Assembly (NCBI RefSeq): GCF_011751765.2 | Contig: NZ_CP061169.1 | Coordinates: forward strand, 2,232,001 to 2,296,000 | Length of the DNA: 64,000 bases | Direction of reading: 5' to 3' | DNA from: Paramicrobacterium chengjingii | GTDB lineage: Bacteria; Actinomycetota; Actinomycetes; Actinomycetales; Microbacteriaceae | In this document: piece after piece, positions 8,491 through 17,428 of the stretch | Numbering within the stretch: the first letter of the stretch is position 1 | How the letters are laid out: every line of letters begins with the position of its first letter | The notes under the pieces: model-generated | Seen by the model: only the letters and a program-made list of their open reading frames with translations | The model's database searches: none | Told to the model about the DNA's origin: nothing | Translations under genes and position numbers: made by a program

Positions 8491-8534
8491 CGAACGACAC
8501 GCCCGGGTAACCGGGCGCGCCGTGCGGGCGTTCG
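8491..8534 (-). terminator. Hairpin downstream of the NlpC/P60 gene
   Basis: A perfect 7-bp stem (CGCCCGG/CCGGGCG) with a GTAA tetraloop at 8500-8517, enclosed by a CGAACG/CGTTCG outer pairing at 8491-8496 and 8529-8534. It begins about 32 nt past the stop on the minus strand. The following GGGTTAATCT is only weakly U-rich. Confidence 0.55.
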
Positions 8535-8566
8535 TCAACCGAGAATTTACTCGGCAGTCACGGGGT

Positions 8567-9472
8567 TCAGATGCGCACGATGTAGTAGCTGCTCGTCCAG
8601 ATGGGACGGATGCTGACATGCCCGCCAGGCTTTGGCGCATCGAGGATCATGCCGTTGCCCGCGTAGAAGCCGTCGTGTCCGCTCATGATCACCAGATCGC
8701 CGGGCTGCGCTTGAGATACCGAAATGCGGGTACCCGCTGCAGCCTGGCCCGACACACCATGCGGAAGCGAGATTCCGTACTGCCCGAACACGTACATTAC
8801 GAAGCCGGAGCAGTCGAATCCGGCGGGCGTCGCGCCTCCGTAGACATACGGCGTGCCGATGTACTGCTTTGCCGTGTTGAAGACGGCGGAAAGGCTGTAG
8901 GGAGTTGTCGGAGGTGCGACGGGCGATGTGTCTGTTCCGGAGGAGTCGCTCGACGACTGGCGGTTGGCTGCTTGTTCTTCAGCACGCTTTGCCGCCTCGG
9001 CAGCCGCTTTCTCTGCTGCCGCTGCGTCGAGCTCGCTCTGCGACGTGGCAGAGTACGTGTCGCGGGAGACCGAGGCGATGCTCGCTTCGGTGCTGACGCT
9101 AAGCTCCTGCGCATTTGCCGTGCGATCCTGATGCTCGAAGAGCGGAGCCGCTTGACTGGCGGGCGCAAATGTTCCAGGAAGCGCGAAGGCCGCGCAGAGG
9201 CCGGGAACGACGATCATCATCACGAGTGTCGAGCGCCAGCGCTTCCATCGAGACGGCTGCGCAGCCGGTGCGGCTGACGAGGGCGCAGTACGCGCAGAGG
9301 GGCGACCGCTCGCCGACGATGCAGAACGCGTTGCGGGGCGCGAGGCAATTGGCCGCGCCGTTGCGATATCGGTTGACCGCTTGATCTGTGCGGCACGACG
9401 CTCTCGGCGGGTGACCGGACGTTCGGAAGGGGAAAGAGATGGGTCAGATTCGGTGGGGGTGGAAAGGGCCAC
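8567..9472 (-). CDS. Secreted NlpC/P60 peptidoglycan endopeptidase
   Basis: A 301-residue exported cell-wall hydrolase. The GTG at 9472 is supported by GGAGG a few bases before it. A long basic Ser/Arg/Ala-rich cytoplasmic tail (about 1-77) precedes a signal-anchor stretch, STLVMMIVVPGLCAAFAL. Then come an Ala/Glu-rich helical linker and the NlpC/P60 domain in the last 120 residues. Catalytic Cys is in GFDCSGFVMYVFGQYG and the His in GGHVSIRPIW, with a GDLVIMSGHDGFYAGNG block between. It most likely cleaves D-Glu-DAP-type or related stem-peptide bonds during growth. The 5' region (9473-9675) can fold. Confidence 0.9.
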   Translation of the reverse strand: MALSTPTESDPSLSPSERPVTRRERRAAQIKRSTDIATARPIASRPATRSASSASGRPSARTAPSSAAPAAQPSRWKRWRSTLVMMIVVPGLCAAFALPGTFAPASQAAPLFEHQDRTANAQELSVSTEASIASVSRDTYSATSQSELDAAAAEKAAAEAAKRAEEQAANRQSSSDSSGTDTSPVAPPTTPYSLSAVFNTAKQYIGTPYVYGGATPAGFDCSGFVMYVFGQYGISLPHGVSGQAAAGTRISVSQAQPGDLVIMSGHDGFYAGNGMILDAPKPGGHVSIRPIWTSSYYIVRI

Positions 9473-9675
9473 GTGTTCCTCCGGCGCCCTTTCAGCTCTC
9501 GCTGACTCGTCCGCGCACAGTCATCACGGGTTTCGTCGTCAGGGACGAGTTCATGCAGGGCGCCCGACGTCGTTCCCAAGGCTTTACGCCTCAGGACGTA
9601 CCCGAGGTTACGGCATCCACCCACGGTTTGTCACGTTTTAGCAACGTTTCTGGAAAATTCGGTTGCGCTGTGCGG

Positions 9676-10371
9676 CTACGGGTTCGTCACGTAGATATGC
9701 GCAGCCAATTCAGAAGGAAGCTCGATTCCGTCATCGAAGCCATCGATCGTGACAATGACATAGGAGCCGTTCTTCGAGAACTCACCCGAATTGCCGGGCA
9801 CCACGCCCGCCTGTTTCAGCTGAGCCAGAAGCTCCGGCTCAAATTGTGCCGGCTCTGCCAAACGGCGGATGCTGGCGCGGCGTGGCTTCTCCGCTTCACG
9901 CACCAGCGTCACGAGATTGACGACGCCATGTGCGAAAGCAATGCTCGGGCTCTCCCCGAACTCGTCGAGCCCTGGGATGGGGGTCCCATAAGGGGACTCT
10001 GTCGGATGATTCAGCATGTCGAGCAGTTTGCGCTCGACCTGCTCGCTCATCACGTGCTCCCACCGGCATGCTTCCTCGTGCACGTACTCCCACTCGAGCC
10101 CGATCACGTCATTCAGTAGTCGCTCCGCAAGCCGGTGCTTGCGCATTACATGTACCGCCTTCAGGCGACCACTCTCTGTCAGCTCGAGGTGGCGGTCGTC
10201 CGAGACGACGATGAGACCGTCACGTTCCATACGCCCGACAGTCTGAGACACAGTCGGCCCCGAATGCCCCAGACGCTCCGAAATGCGCGCACGCAGAGGA
10301 ACGATTCCCTCTTCTTCAAGTTCGAGAACCGTACGGAGATACATTTCGGTCGTATCAATAAGGTCGGTCAT
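9676..10371 (-). CDS. DtxR-family metal-dependent transcriptional regulator
   Basis: A 231-residue iron- or manganese-dependent repressor. The ATG at 10371 is chosen because GGGGGAGG lies just upstream; an in-frame TTG six codons earlier is less likely. The wHTH is in ISERLGHSGPTVSQTVGRME, followed by the dimerization/metal region RKHRLAERLLNDVIGLEW, with HEEACRWEH carrying the primary-site ligands, and a C-terminal SH3-like FeoA segment. It could be the IdeR-type iron regulator or an MntR-type manganese regulator; sequence alone does not decide. It is divergent from serC. Candidate target boxes lie at 33.5 kb. Confidence 0.9.
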   Translation of the reverse strand: MTDLIDTTEMYLRTVLELEEEGIVPLRARISERLGHSGPTVSQTVGRMERDGLIVVSDDRHLELTESGRLKAVHVMRKHRLAERLLNDVIGLEWEYVHEEACRWEHVMSEQVERKLLDMLNHPTESPYGTPIPGLDEFGESPSIAFAHGVVNLVTLVREAEKPRRASIRRLAEPAQFEPELLAQLKQAGVVPGNSGEFSKNGSYVIVTIDGFDDGIELPSELAAHIYVTNP

Positions 10372-10474
10372 CAATGCCTCCCCCGGCAATGCTCAATAGT
10401 GCAATAAGCCTATCGGGAATCGGCCTGAGTCTTGAATTCGTCAAATAAACGTCGCCGTGTCGCGCCGCGCATAG

Positions 10475-11596
<1,122 letters not shown>

Positions 11597-11637
11597 GCCG
11601 CTGCTCGGCTATATTCCCCGCCTGACGTACGCAGCTC

Positions 11638-12357
11638 TCAGTTGCGACGTCGGCCTCGGGAACGCCGCCGTCCGCGCGCTCCGCCTCGGCGTGAGCCACG
11701 ATGCGCTTCGTCGGAGTCGTCATCGGTGGAGTCGTCCTCCGAGTCGTCCTGGTCAGCGTCGTCCTGATCACCATCATCGACACGTGAATCCTCGGCGGAC
11801 TCGGCTTCGGCGTCGTCGTGATCGAACTCATCAACGTCAACGCCGTCGACATCTCCGGCGTGCAGATGCCGTCGTGTCTCGTCGTCGTCATCATCATCGT
11901 CTGAATCATCATCGTCCGAGGCCGCATCGTCTGCCTCGGCTGCTTCGCGAGTGGCGTCTTCCTGCTGAGCGCGGTATTCAGCTAAGCGCTCAGACCACGG
12001 CACCCAGTCTGGAGCGAGCAACGCCGAATCGCCGGGCATCAGCTCGGACTCCAGAATCGTCGGCTCGCCGCCGTCGACGCGCGCAAGAGTCACAGTCCAG
12101 AACCAACCGGGATAGCCATCGAGGGTGTTCGCAAATTGCAGTGTCACCGTGTTGTCGTCGTCGACCGAATGGCCGACGAATGCACCGACCGAGTCATCGT
12201 CGGTCACATCGTGCAGTGCGCCGCGTGCAAACTCGACGGAGTCGAGCAGCACGGGGTCTGCCTCGCGCTGAGGTGCAGCCGCGGCGTCCCGTGTTGTCGA
12301 CGTGTGCTCGCTCGCGGCACCGTCGTCTGGTGTGATCTCGTCGTTGGATTCAGGCAT
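11638..12357 (-). CDS. DUF3027-family protein with Asp-rich and RG-rich tail
   Basis: A 239-residue protein from the ATG at 12357 (a TTG lies one codon earlier). The conserved N-terminal part (about 30-125) has the DUF3027 features: a GYPGWFWTVTLARVDG segment, then SALLAPDWVPWSERL. After about residue 135 the chain becomes extreme low complexity: long Asp/Glu runs followed by a basic RGSRRGGARGRRRSRGRRR tail, which suggests nucleic-acid or RNP contact. Mycobacterial relatives lie near the same neighbours. The start overlaps the cold-shock gene stop by 8 nt, so the two are translationally coupled. Biochemical function is unknown. Confidence 0.85.
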   Translation of the reverse strand: MPESNDEITPDDGAASEHTSTTRDAAAAPQREADPVLLDSVEFARGALHDVTDDDSVGAFVGHSVDDDNTVTLQFANTLDGYPGWFWTVTLARVDGGEPTILESELMPGDSALLAPDWVPWSERLAEYRAQQEDATREAAEADDAASDDDDSDDDDDDDETRRHLHAGDVDGVDVDEFDHDDAEAESAEDSRVDDGDQDDADQDDSEDDSTDDDSDEAHRGSRRGGARGRRRSRGRRRN

Positions 12358-12733
12358 CAAGTTCGTCCGCTACGCGACGCAGAACCGCCGCGACCTTTCG
12401 TGAATGTGCGTTGTCGGGGTAGCGCCCCTTGCGGAGGGTCCCGCTGACATCGTCAAGGATCTTCATGAGGTCTTCGACGATCACCACCATGTCATCGGCG
12501 GGCTTTCGGTTCATGCGAACCACGCTGTGAGGTTGATCGAGCAACCGCACTGACAACGCCTGCGCGCCCCTTTTACCCTGCGCGACGCCAAACTCGAGAC
12601 GCGTTCCCGCCCGAAGACTCGTGACATCGTCGGGAAGCGCCGACGCGTGCAAGAAGACCTGCTCGCCGTCTTCACTCGTGATGAAGCCGAAGCCTTTGTC
12701 CTCGTCGTAGAACTTAACCTTGCCGGTGGGCAT
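12350..12733 (-). CDS. Cold-shock-domain protein with C-terminal helical extension
   Basis: A 127-residue protein starting at the ATG at 12733. The first ~67 residues are a cold-shock domain with RNP1-like DKGFGFI and RNP2-like VFLHASAL, which bind single-stranded RNA or DNA. A C-terminal extension of about 60 residues (DMVVIVEDLMKILDDV, then KVAAVLRRVADELDA) is helical and characteristic of the actinobacterial long Csp type, not of the 67-residue CspA group. It is coupled to the DUF3027 gene downstream. The leader contains a small hairpin. Confidence 0.92.
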   Translation of the reverse strand: MPTGKVKFYDEDKGFGFITSEDGEQVFLHASALPDDVTSLRAGTRLEFGVAQGKRGAQALSVRLLDQPHSVVRMNRKPADDMVVIVEDLMKILDDVSGTLRKGRYPDNAHSRKVAAVLRRVADELDA

Positions 12734-12779
12734 GGAAAACCTCACTGTGAAAAGAGGCGCTGCATGCGCCTGATGTGCG

Positions 12780-12800
12780 CCGACGGATAGCCACCGTCGG
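12780..12800 (-). promoter_or_regulatory. Hairpin in the cold-shock gene leader
   Basis: A 7-bp inverted repeat (CCGACGG/CCGTCGG) around a 7-nt loop, about 47 nt before the ATG on the minus strand. Cold-shock genes often have structured leaders that regulate translation; no direct evidence of that here. Confidence 0.35.
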
Positions 12801-12868
12801 CGAGTAGGAGAACCCCGCTCACCTCTATCGTATTCGCTCAACGGCCTCGGTGGCTTATCCTGGGGAGC

Positions 12869-13138
12869 GTGGCTCCAAACCCTTCCGAATCATCAACAAG
12901 CACCATTCAACGCGTTCTTGCATATGCTCTGCTCGGTGTCGTGATCATTTCGGTCGGCAGTTTCTTCGCGATCATGATCGGCACGTGGAGCGGGATGAGC
13001 CGGGAGGACTTCGGCACGGGCGTCTGGCCGGCCGTTGCCATGACGCCGTACATCGGCCTGCCCCTGGCGATGCTCGTTCTGATCGCCCTTCTGGTCGCCG
13101 GCGCGATCGGCCGCAGCAGAGTGGCTCGCGGGCAGTGA
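12869..13138 (+). CDS. Small two-TM membrane protein, hypothetical
   Basis: An 89-residue protein starting at a GTG (12869). Two clear hydrophobic helices are present: VLAYALLGVVIISVGSFFAI (about 16-35) and PYIGLPLAMLVLIALLVAGA (about 60-79), with a short loop containing WSGMSREDFGTGVWP. The C-terminus is basic (GRSRVARGQ). Homologues in the family are sometimes mislabelled as ABC-transporter ATPases; no ATPase motif is present. It lies 13 nt upstream of the XPB-partner gene and is divergent from the cold-shock gene. Function unknown. Confidence 0.8.
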   Translation: MAPNPSESSTSTIQRVLAYALLGVVIISVGSFFAIMIGTWSGMSREDFGTGVWPAVAMTPYIGLPLAMLVLIALLVAGAIGRSRVARGQ

Positions 13139-13151
13139 CCGGGGCACGTGC

Positions 13152-15008
13152 ATGACAGACGCTCTGCTTCTTGCAACGCAGCTGCGCTCATTATCTGACG
13201 ATGAGCTCACAGCGCTACTGCGCACTCGCGGTATTACCGACGATTCGCGGCTGAACGATTACTTCGATCTGGCAGAACGACTGCTCGAGCGCCAGCGCAT
13301 CGATCGCGCACTGCGCACCTGCGATCGGCGGATGCTGCTCGCACTTTCAGCCGCATCCGAGCAGCGCATTTCCCATACCCTTGACGAGCTGACGTCATAC
13401 ATCGAATCGCTCGGCGCGGGCACGGAAGCCGCAGAGGCCGCTCGCGATGGCATTGCCCGCGCGGGACGACTCGCCCTTGTCGTCATCGACGATCATCGTG
13501 TGCACCCGCTCGACGCGGTCAGTGCCGCCTTAGACGAGCTGCGAAATCGAGGGCTCCCTCCGACAAAGGCTCTAGCCGATCACCCGCCGACCGCTCTCGG
13601 GGCCGTCGGCGAATCGGATCGCGTTGATGCCGCCGCTGGCGAGCGCGCATTCACGACGACGACAGCGGCCGGCGAGATCGTCACCGAACTTCTGCGAGCG
13701 CCGGCAAAGGAACTCGGCAGAGGCGGCCTCGCGCTGCCCGACTCGCGCCGTCTGGCCTCGGCGACGGGCGTTGACTTCGACGCCATTGCCACGGTGCTCA
13801 CCGCGCTCGCGGCCGCCGAATTCGTCGCGCTTGACGGGCGGCACTGGGCTCCGACGCAGGCGGGACTCGACTGGCTCGCGCTTCCGACGGTCGACCGTTG
13901 GCTGCGCCTCGCCACGGCGTGGGTCGAGGCGATTCCCGACGATGCCCGACCACTGTTGACCACGCGCCGCGACGCACGGTGGGCGCATTCGGTGCGCACG
14001 TTTGCAACCTGGCTGTATCCCGTCGGCGGCGACGCTCTGAACGCCCGCGTCGACAGTCTTATTGCACAGGCCGACGTGCTCGGTGTCATTGCAAACGACA
14101 CGCTATCCCAGGCCGGTCGAGAGCTTCTCGTCGGCACCGCAGACGCGGCAGCAAAGTTCGTGCGCGCTACCCTCCCGCAGGAGGTGAGCCAGGTGTACGT
14201 GCAAGACGATCTGAGCGTCATCTCTCCTGGTCCGCTCAGCCCCTCGCGAGACGCGCGGCTGCGGCTCATGGCCGATATCGAGTCTCGTTCCCAGGCGACA
14301 ACGTACCGATTCAGCAGGTCAAGCATCGACCGCGCGCTGAGCGCCGGAGACGACGAGGCCGGCATTGTCGCGTTTCTCACGGATCTCTCCCTGACCGGCA
14401 TCCCCCAGCCACTTCGTTACCTCATCTCGGACGTCGCTGCGCATCACGGTCTGCTGAGGGTGCGCGAGAGCTCCGGCGATCGCCACGCTGTGCGCAGCAG
14501 CATCCGATCGATCGATGATGACTTGCTTGAGACTCTCACCGTCGACCAGAATCTGGCGTCGCTCGCTCTGCATCGCACGGCTCCGGGATTGCTCGAAAGC
14601 CGATTTTCTCGCGACCTCGTGTTCTGGGCGCTGCAAGATGCCCGATACCCGGTGTCGGCAGAAGACGAGAACGGACGGTTGATCAGAGTCACCCGGCATC
14701 ACATCGCTCACGTCACGGCTGAGCCTGAACCAAACGTGACTGAGCTCGTGACGCGTCTGCGCACCTCGGTGAAGGGCACGAGCGCGCACCCGGATGATGC
14801 CTGGCTTGTGCGCCAGCTCGAGCTCGCCGTTCGCAGCAAAGCCACAGTCGTCGTCTCGGTCGCTATGCCCGGAGGCAAGACGATCGACTTGTCGCTCGAA
14901 CCGACCGGAATAGGCGGTGGGCGGCTGCGGGGTAGAGACAGTACTGCCGATGTGGAGCGCACTCTCCCGCTGTCAAGCATCATTTCGGTGTCCCGCGCCG
15001 ACCTCTGA
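13152..15008 (+). CDS. Helicase-associated domain protein (XPB/Ssl2 N-terminal-like, Rv0862c type)
   Basis: A 618-residue protein of the Helicase_C_3/XPB-Ssl2-like family, without Walker motifs. The N-terminal half contains repeated wHTH-like units, for example LRSLSDDELTALLRTRGI. The C-terminal ~150 residues, which include LASLALHRTAPGLLESRFSR, correspond to the domain that in eukaryotic XPB is fused to the helicase. Its gene ends 37 bp before the XPB helicase gene, the same order as Rv0862c-Rv0861c in Mycobacterium. It is plausibly an accessory subunit of that helicase, though no interaction has been shown from sequence. Confidence 0.85.
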   Translation: MTDALLLATQLRSLSDDELTALLRTRGITDDSRLNDYFDLAERLLERQRIDRALRTCDRRMLLALSAASEQRISHTLDELTSYIESLGAGTEAAEAARDGIARAGRLALVVIDDHRVHPLDAVSAALDELRNRGLPPTKALADHPPTALGAVGESDRVDAAAGERAFTTTTAAGEIVTELLRAPAKELGRGGLALPDSRRLASATGVDFDAIATVLTALAAAEFVALDGRHWAPTQAGLDWLALPTVDRWLRLATAWVEAIPDDARPLLTTRRDARWAHSVRTFATWLYPVGGDALNARVDSLIAQADVLGVIANDTLSQAGRELLVGTADAAAKFVRATLPQEVSQVYVQDDLSVISPGPLSPSRDARLRLMADIESRSQATTYRFSRSSIDRALSAGDDEAGIVAFLTDLSLTGIPQPLRYLISDVAAHHGLLRVRESSGDRHAVRSSIRSIDDDLLETLTVDQNLASLALHRTAPGLLESRFSRDLVFWALQDARYPVSAEDENGRLIRVTRHHIAHVTAEPEPNVTELVTRLRTSVKGTSAHPDDAWLVRQLELAVRSKATVVVSVAMPGGKTIDLSLEPTGIGGGRLRGRDSTADVERTLPLSSIISVSRADL

Positions 15009-15045
15009 GTGTCGTTCCCAGTCGACGGCGCTAAGCTAGACCGCT

Positions 15046-16686
15046 ATGTCTGACGGCCCCCTTATCGTTCAAAGCGACCGCACCGTGCTGCTCGAGGTTG
15101 CTCACCCCGACGCGGAAGAAGCGCGACACGCCCTCGCCGTGTTCGCCGAGCTGGAACGCGCCCCCGAGCACGTCCATACCTATCGCATAACCCGGCTTGG
15201 CCTCTGGAACGCCCGTGCGGCAGGGCACAGAGCCGAAGAGATGCTCGCGACCCTCGACGCTTATTCGAAGTTCCCTGTGCCCCAGACGGTGTCGACAGAT
15301 ATCGCCGACACCGTTTCGCGGTACGGCCGCCTCGTGATCGAGCGCAACGACGAGGGCGCGCTCGTGCTGTCGAGTCAGGATGCTGCAGTACTCACCGAGG
15401 TGTCTCGCGCAAAGCGCATCGGTCCGCTGCTCACCGACAGGCCCTCTGAGAACAGCTTCCTCATCGAACCATGGGCTCGCGGTCAAGTGAAGCAGGAGCT
15501 CGTGAAGCTCGGCTGGCCCGCCGAGGACCTCGCCGGCTACACGCCCGGCACCCCGTACGATATCGATCTGCACGAAGACAGCTGGGCGCTGCGCGATTAC
15601 CAGCACAAGGCGATCGACAACTTCTTCAGCGGCGGGTCGGGCGTTGTCGTGCTGCCCTGCGGTGCTGGAAAGACGCTCGTCGGAGCTGGCGCGATGGCGA
15701 CGGCGAACACCACAACGCTCATTCTCGTGACGAACACCGTCTCTGCACGCCAATGGCGTGACGAGCTGCTGCGCCGCACGAGTCTCACGGCAGACGAAAT
15801 CGGCGAGTATTCGGGAGAGGTGAAAGAGGTGAAGCCCGTCACGATCGCCACCTATCAGATCCTCACCTCGCGCCGAAAGGGCGAGTACGCTCACCTTTCG
15901 CTGCTCGACGCCCTTGACTGGGGTCTCGTCATCTATGACGAGGTGCACTTGCTTCCCGCCCCCGTCTTCAAGCTCACGGCCGACCTGCAGGCTCGACGAC
16001 GCCTCGGTCTCACGGCGACACTCGTCCGCGAAGACGGGCGAGCGGGAGATGTGTTCAGCTTGATCGGTCCCAAGCGCTTCGATGCTCCATGGAAAGAGAT
16101 CGAATCTCAGGGTTACATCTCCCCGGCCGAGTGCTTTGAGGTGCGCGTCGATATGCCCAAGGCTGATCGTCTTGAATACGCAGCATCGGCAGACAACGAG
16201 CGATACCGGTTGGCCGCGACGACTCCGGCGAAGATCAGCATCGTCAACCGCCTGATCAACAAGCACAAGGGCGAGCGCATTCTGGTGATCGGCCAGTACC
16301 TCGATCAGCTCGACGAACTTGCTGATGTCTTGGGCGCGCCCAAACTCACCGGGGCGACGCCGAACGACGAGCGTGAGCGGCTCTACCAGCAGTTCCGGGA
16401 AGGCATCGAGCCGGTTCTCGTCGTCTCGAAGGTGGCGAACTTCTCCGTCGATCTTCCGGAAGCCACCGTTGCCATTCAGGTATCCGGATCGTTCGGCTCG
16501 CGCCAGGAGGAGGCGCAACGACTCGGCCGGCTACTGCGCCCGAAGACGTCGGGGCTCACCGCAAACTTCTATACGCTCGTCGCCCGCGACACCCTCGATC
16601 AGGACTTCGCGCAGAACAGACAGCGGTTCTTGTCAGAGCAGGGCTACAGCTACTCGATTCTCGACGCCACGAGCATCGCCGCGTGA
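15046..16686 (+). CDS. XPB-type DNA repair helicase
   Basis: A 546-residue SF2 helicase, the bacterial counterpart of eukaryotic TFIIH subunit XPB. An N-terminal damage-recognition-like domain precedes helicase domain 1: Walker A PCGAGKTLVGAGAM at about 203-216, Walker B YDEVH near 299, then TATLVREDGRAGDVFS containing the RED motif that distinguishes XPB. Helicase domain 2 ends in SFGSRQEEAQRLGRLLRPK, with the motif VI arginines. Mycobacterial homologues unwind DNA 3' to 5'. The upstream gene encodes the likely partner. All catalytic residues appear intact. Confidence 0.94.
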   Translation: MSDGPLIVQSDRTVLLEVAHPDAEEARHALAVFAELERAPEHVHTYRITRLGLWNARAAGHRAEEMLATLDAYSKFPVPQTVSTDIADTVSRYGRLVIERNDEGALVLSSQDAAVLTEVSRAKRIGPLLTDRPSENSFLIEPWARGQVKQELVKLGWPAEDLAGYTPGTPYDIDLHEDSWALRDYQHKAIDNFFSGGSGVVVLPCGAGKTLVGAGAMATANTTTLILVTNTVSARQWRDELLRRTSLTADEIGEYSGEVKEVKPVTIATYQILTSRRKGEYAHLSLLDALDWGLVIYDEVHLLPAPVFKLTADLQARRRLGLTATLVREDGRAGDVFSLIGPKRFDAPWKEIESQGYISPAECFEVRVDMPKADRLEYAASADNERYRLAATTPAKISIVNRLINKHKGERILVIGQYLDQLDELADVLGAPKLTGATPNDERERLYQQFREGIEPVLVVSKVANFSVDLPEATVAIQVSGSFGSRQEEAQRLGRLLRPKTSGLTANFYTLVARDTLDQDFAQNRQRFLSEQGYSYSILDATSIAA

Positions 16687-16687
16687 A

Positions 16688-17428
16688 CTAAGCGCGCACG
16701 TAGCGCAGCAGCAACGTGCCCTCTCCCTCGACGACATGGCTGAGCGAAAGGCCTCTCAGCGTCTGGTCGTCACCCGAGAGAATGCGGTCGGCGGCACCGC
16801 CGACGAGCATCGGGCTGAGCGTCAGGCACAGCTCGTCGACGACGTCATCACGCACGAGGTCCCCGAACAGCGCGGGGCCGCCCTCGCAGTGCATTTGCGC
16901 AAGACCCCGCTCGGCGAGCGCGCGTCTCATCGTGTGACCCTCCACATTCTCGTCCCCGCATATCACCACGTCGGCCACCGCTTTGAGGCGTTTTCGCCGC
17001 TCGCTATCGCTCGTGTCGCAGGTCACGATGAGGGGGCGCACGGGCGCGTCGACAAAGATGCGGTCCCCCGGATCGAGGCTGAGACTATGCGACACGATGG
17101 CGAACACCGGCTGAGGAGCGAGGCCGCGCGCAGTCCGTTGTTCGGGAGCATCCACTCTCATGGGCCCGTAGCCCTCGGCACGCACGGTTCCCGCTCCCAC
17201 GATGACCACGTCCGCAAGTGTACGGAGCGTGTTAAAAACCATCTTGTCGGCGGCGGTTCCGAGCCCGCCCGAGAGGCCGTCGACGGTCGCGGCACCGTCG
17301 GCGCTGGCGACGAAGTTCATGCGCAGCCACGGTGTGTCTCGATTGGTGACGTCGTACCAGTCCGCGATTTGCGCGGCTTGTGTCGCCACGTTGGCGGGCA
17401 GCGGCCAGACTCGCGTCAACTCAGTCAT
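16688..17428 (-). CDS. Pyrimidine reductase family protein (RibD C-terminal domain)
   Basis: A 246-residue stand-alone RibD_C/DHFR-like reductase. It has PWLRMNFVASADGAATVDG near the N-terminus, ADVVIVGAGTVRAEGYGPM with the NADPH loop, and MHCEGGPALFGDLV near the C-terminus. Such proteins reduce riboflavin pathway intermediates or related pyrimidines, but without the RibD deaminase domain the substrate is uncertain. The start overlaps the FolP-like gene stop by 8 nt, so the two are coupled; together they suggest pterin/flavin or folate-related chemistry. It is convergent with XPB, with one base between the stops. Confidence 0.87.
   Translation of the reverse strand: MTELTRVWPLPANVATQAAQIADWYDVTNRDTPWLRMNFVASADGAATVDGLSGGLGTAADKMVFNTLRTLADVVIVGAGTVRAEGYGPMRVDAPEQRTARGLAPQPVFAIVSHSLSLDPGDRIFVDAPVRPLIVTCDTSDSERRKRLKAVADVVICGDENVEGHTMRRALAERGLAQMHCEGGPALFGDLVRDDVVDELCLTLSPMLVGGAADRILSGDDQTLRGLSLSHVVEGEGTLLLRYVRA

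Larger units (their letters stand above)
8243..8566. other. Gene-free stretch between nlpC/P60 gene and HNH gene
   Basis: About 324 bp without a supportable gene. It contains two hairpins, annotated separately: one just after the NlpC/P60 stop and one about 85 nt upstream of the HNH start. A short minus-strand reading frame, begun by a good GGAGG and ATG near 8444, overlaps the HNH start in another frame. It shows no recognisable protein features and could at most be a leader peptide. Confidence 0.6.

Noticed and set aside
9473..9675. c-di-AMP (ydaO) riboswitch upstream of the NlpC/P60 gene
   Set aside because: Expected from family habit, but the conserved CCGACAGCUAACC-like and GGGGAACC-like cores were not found.
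11874..11930. Tandem repeat / CRISPR-like repetition
   Set aside because: The repetitive GTC/ATC DNA encodes Asp runs of the DUF3027 protein tail; no spaced repeat units are present here or elsewhere in the window.
15031..16518. 495-codon open frame antisense to the XPB helicase gene
   Set aside because: It is a mirror frame of a highly conserved gene in high-GC DNA; its product has no recognisable motif and XPB motifs are intact on the other strand.
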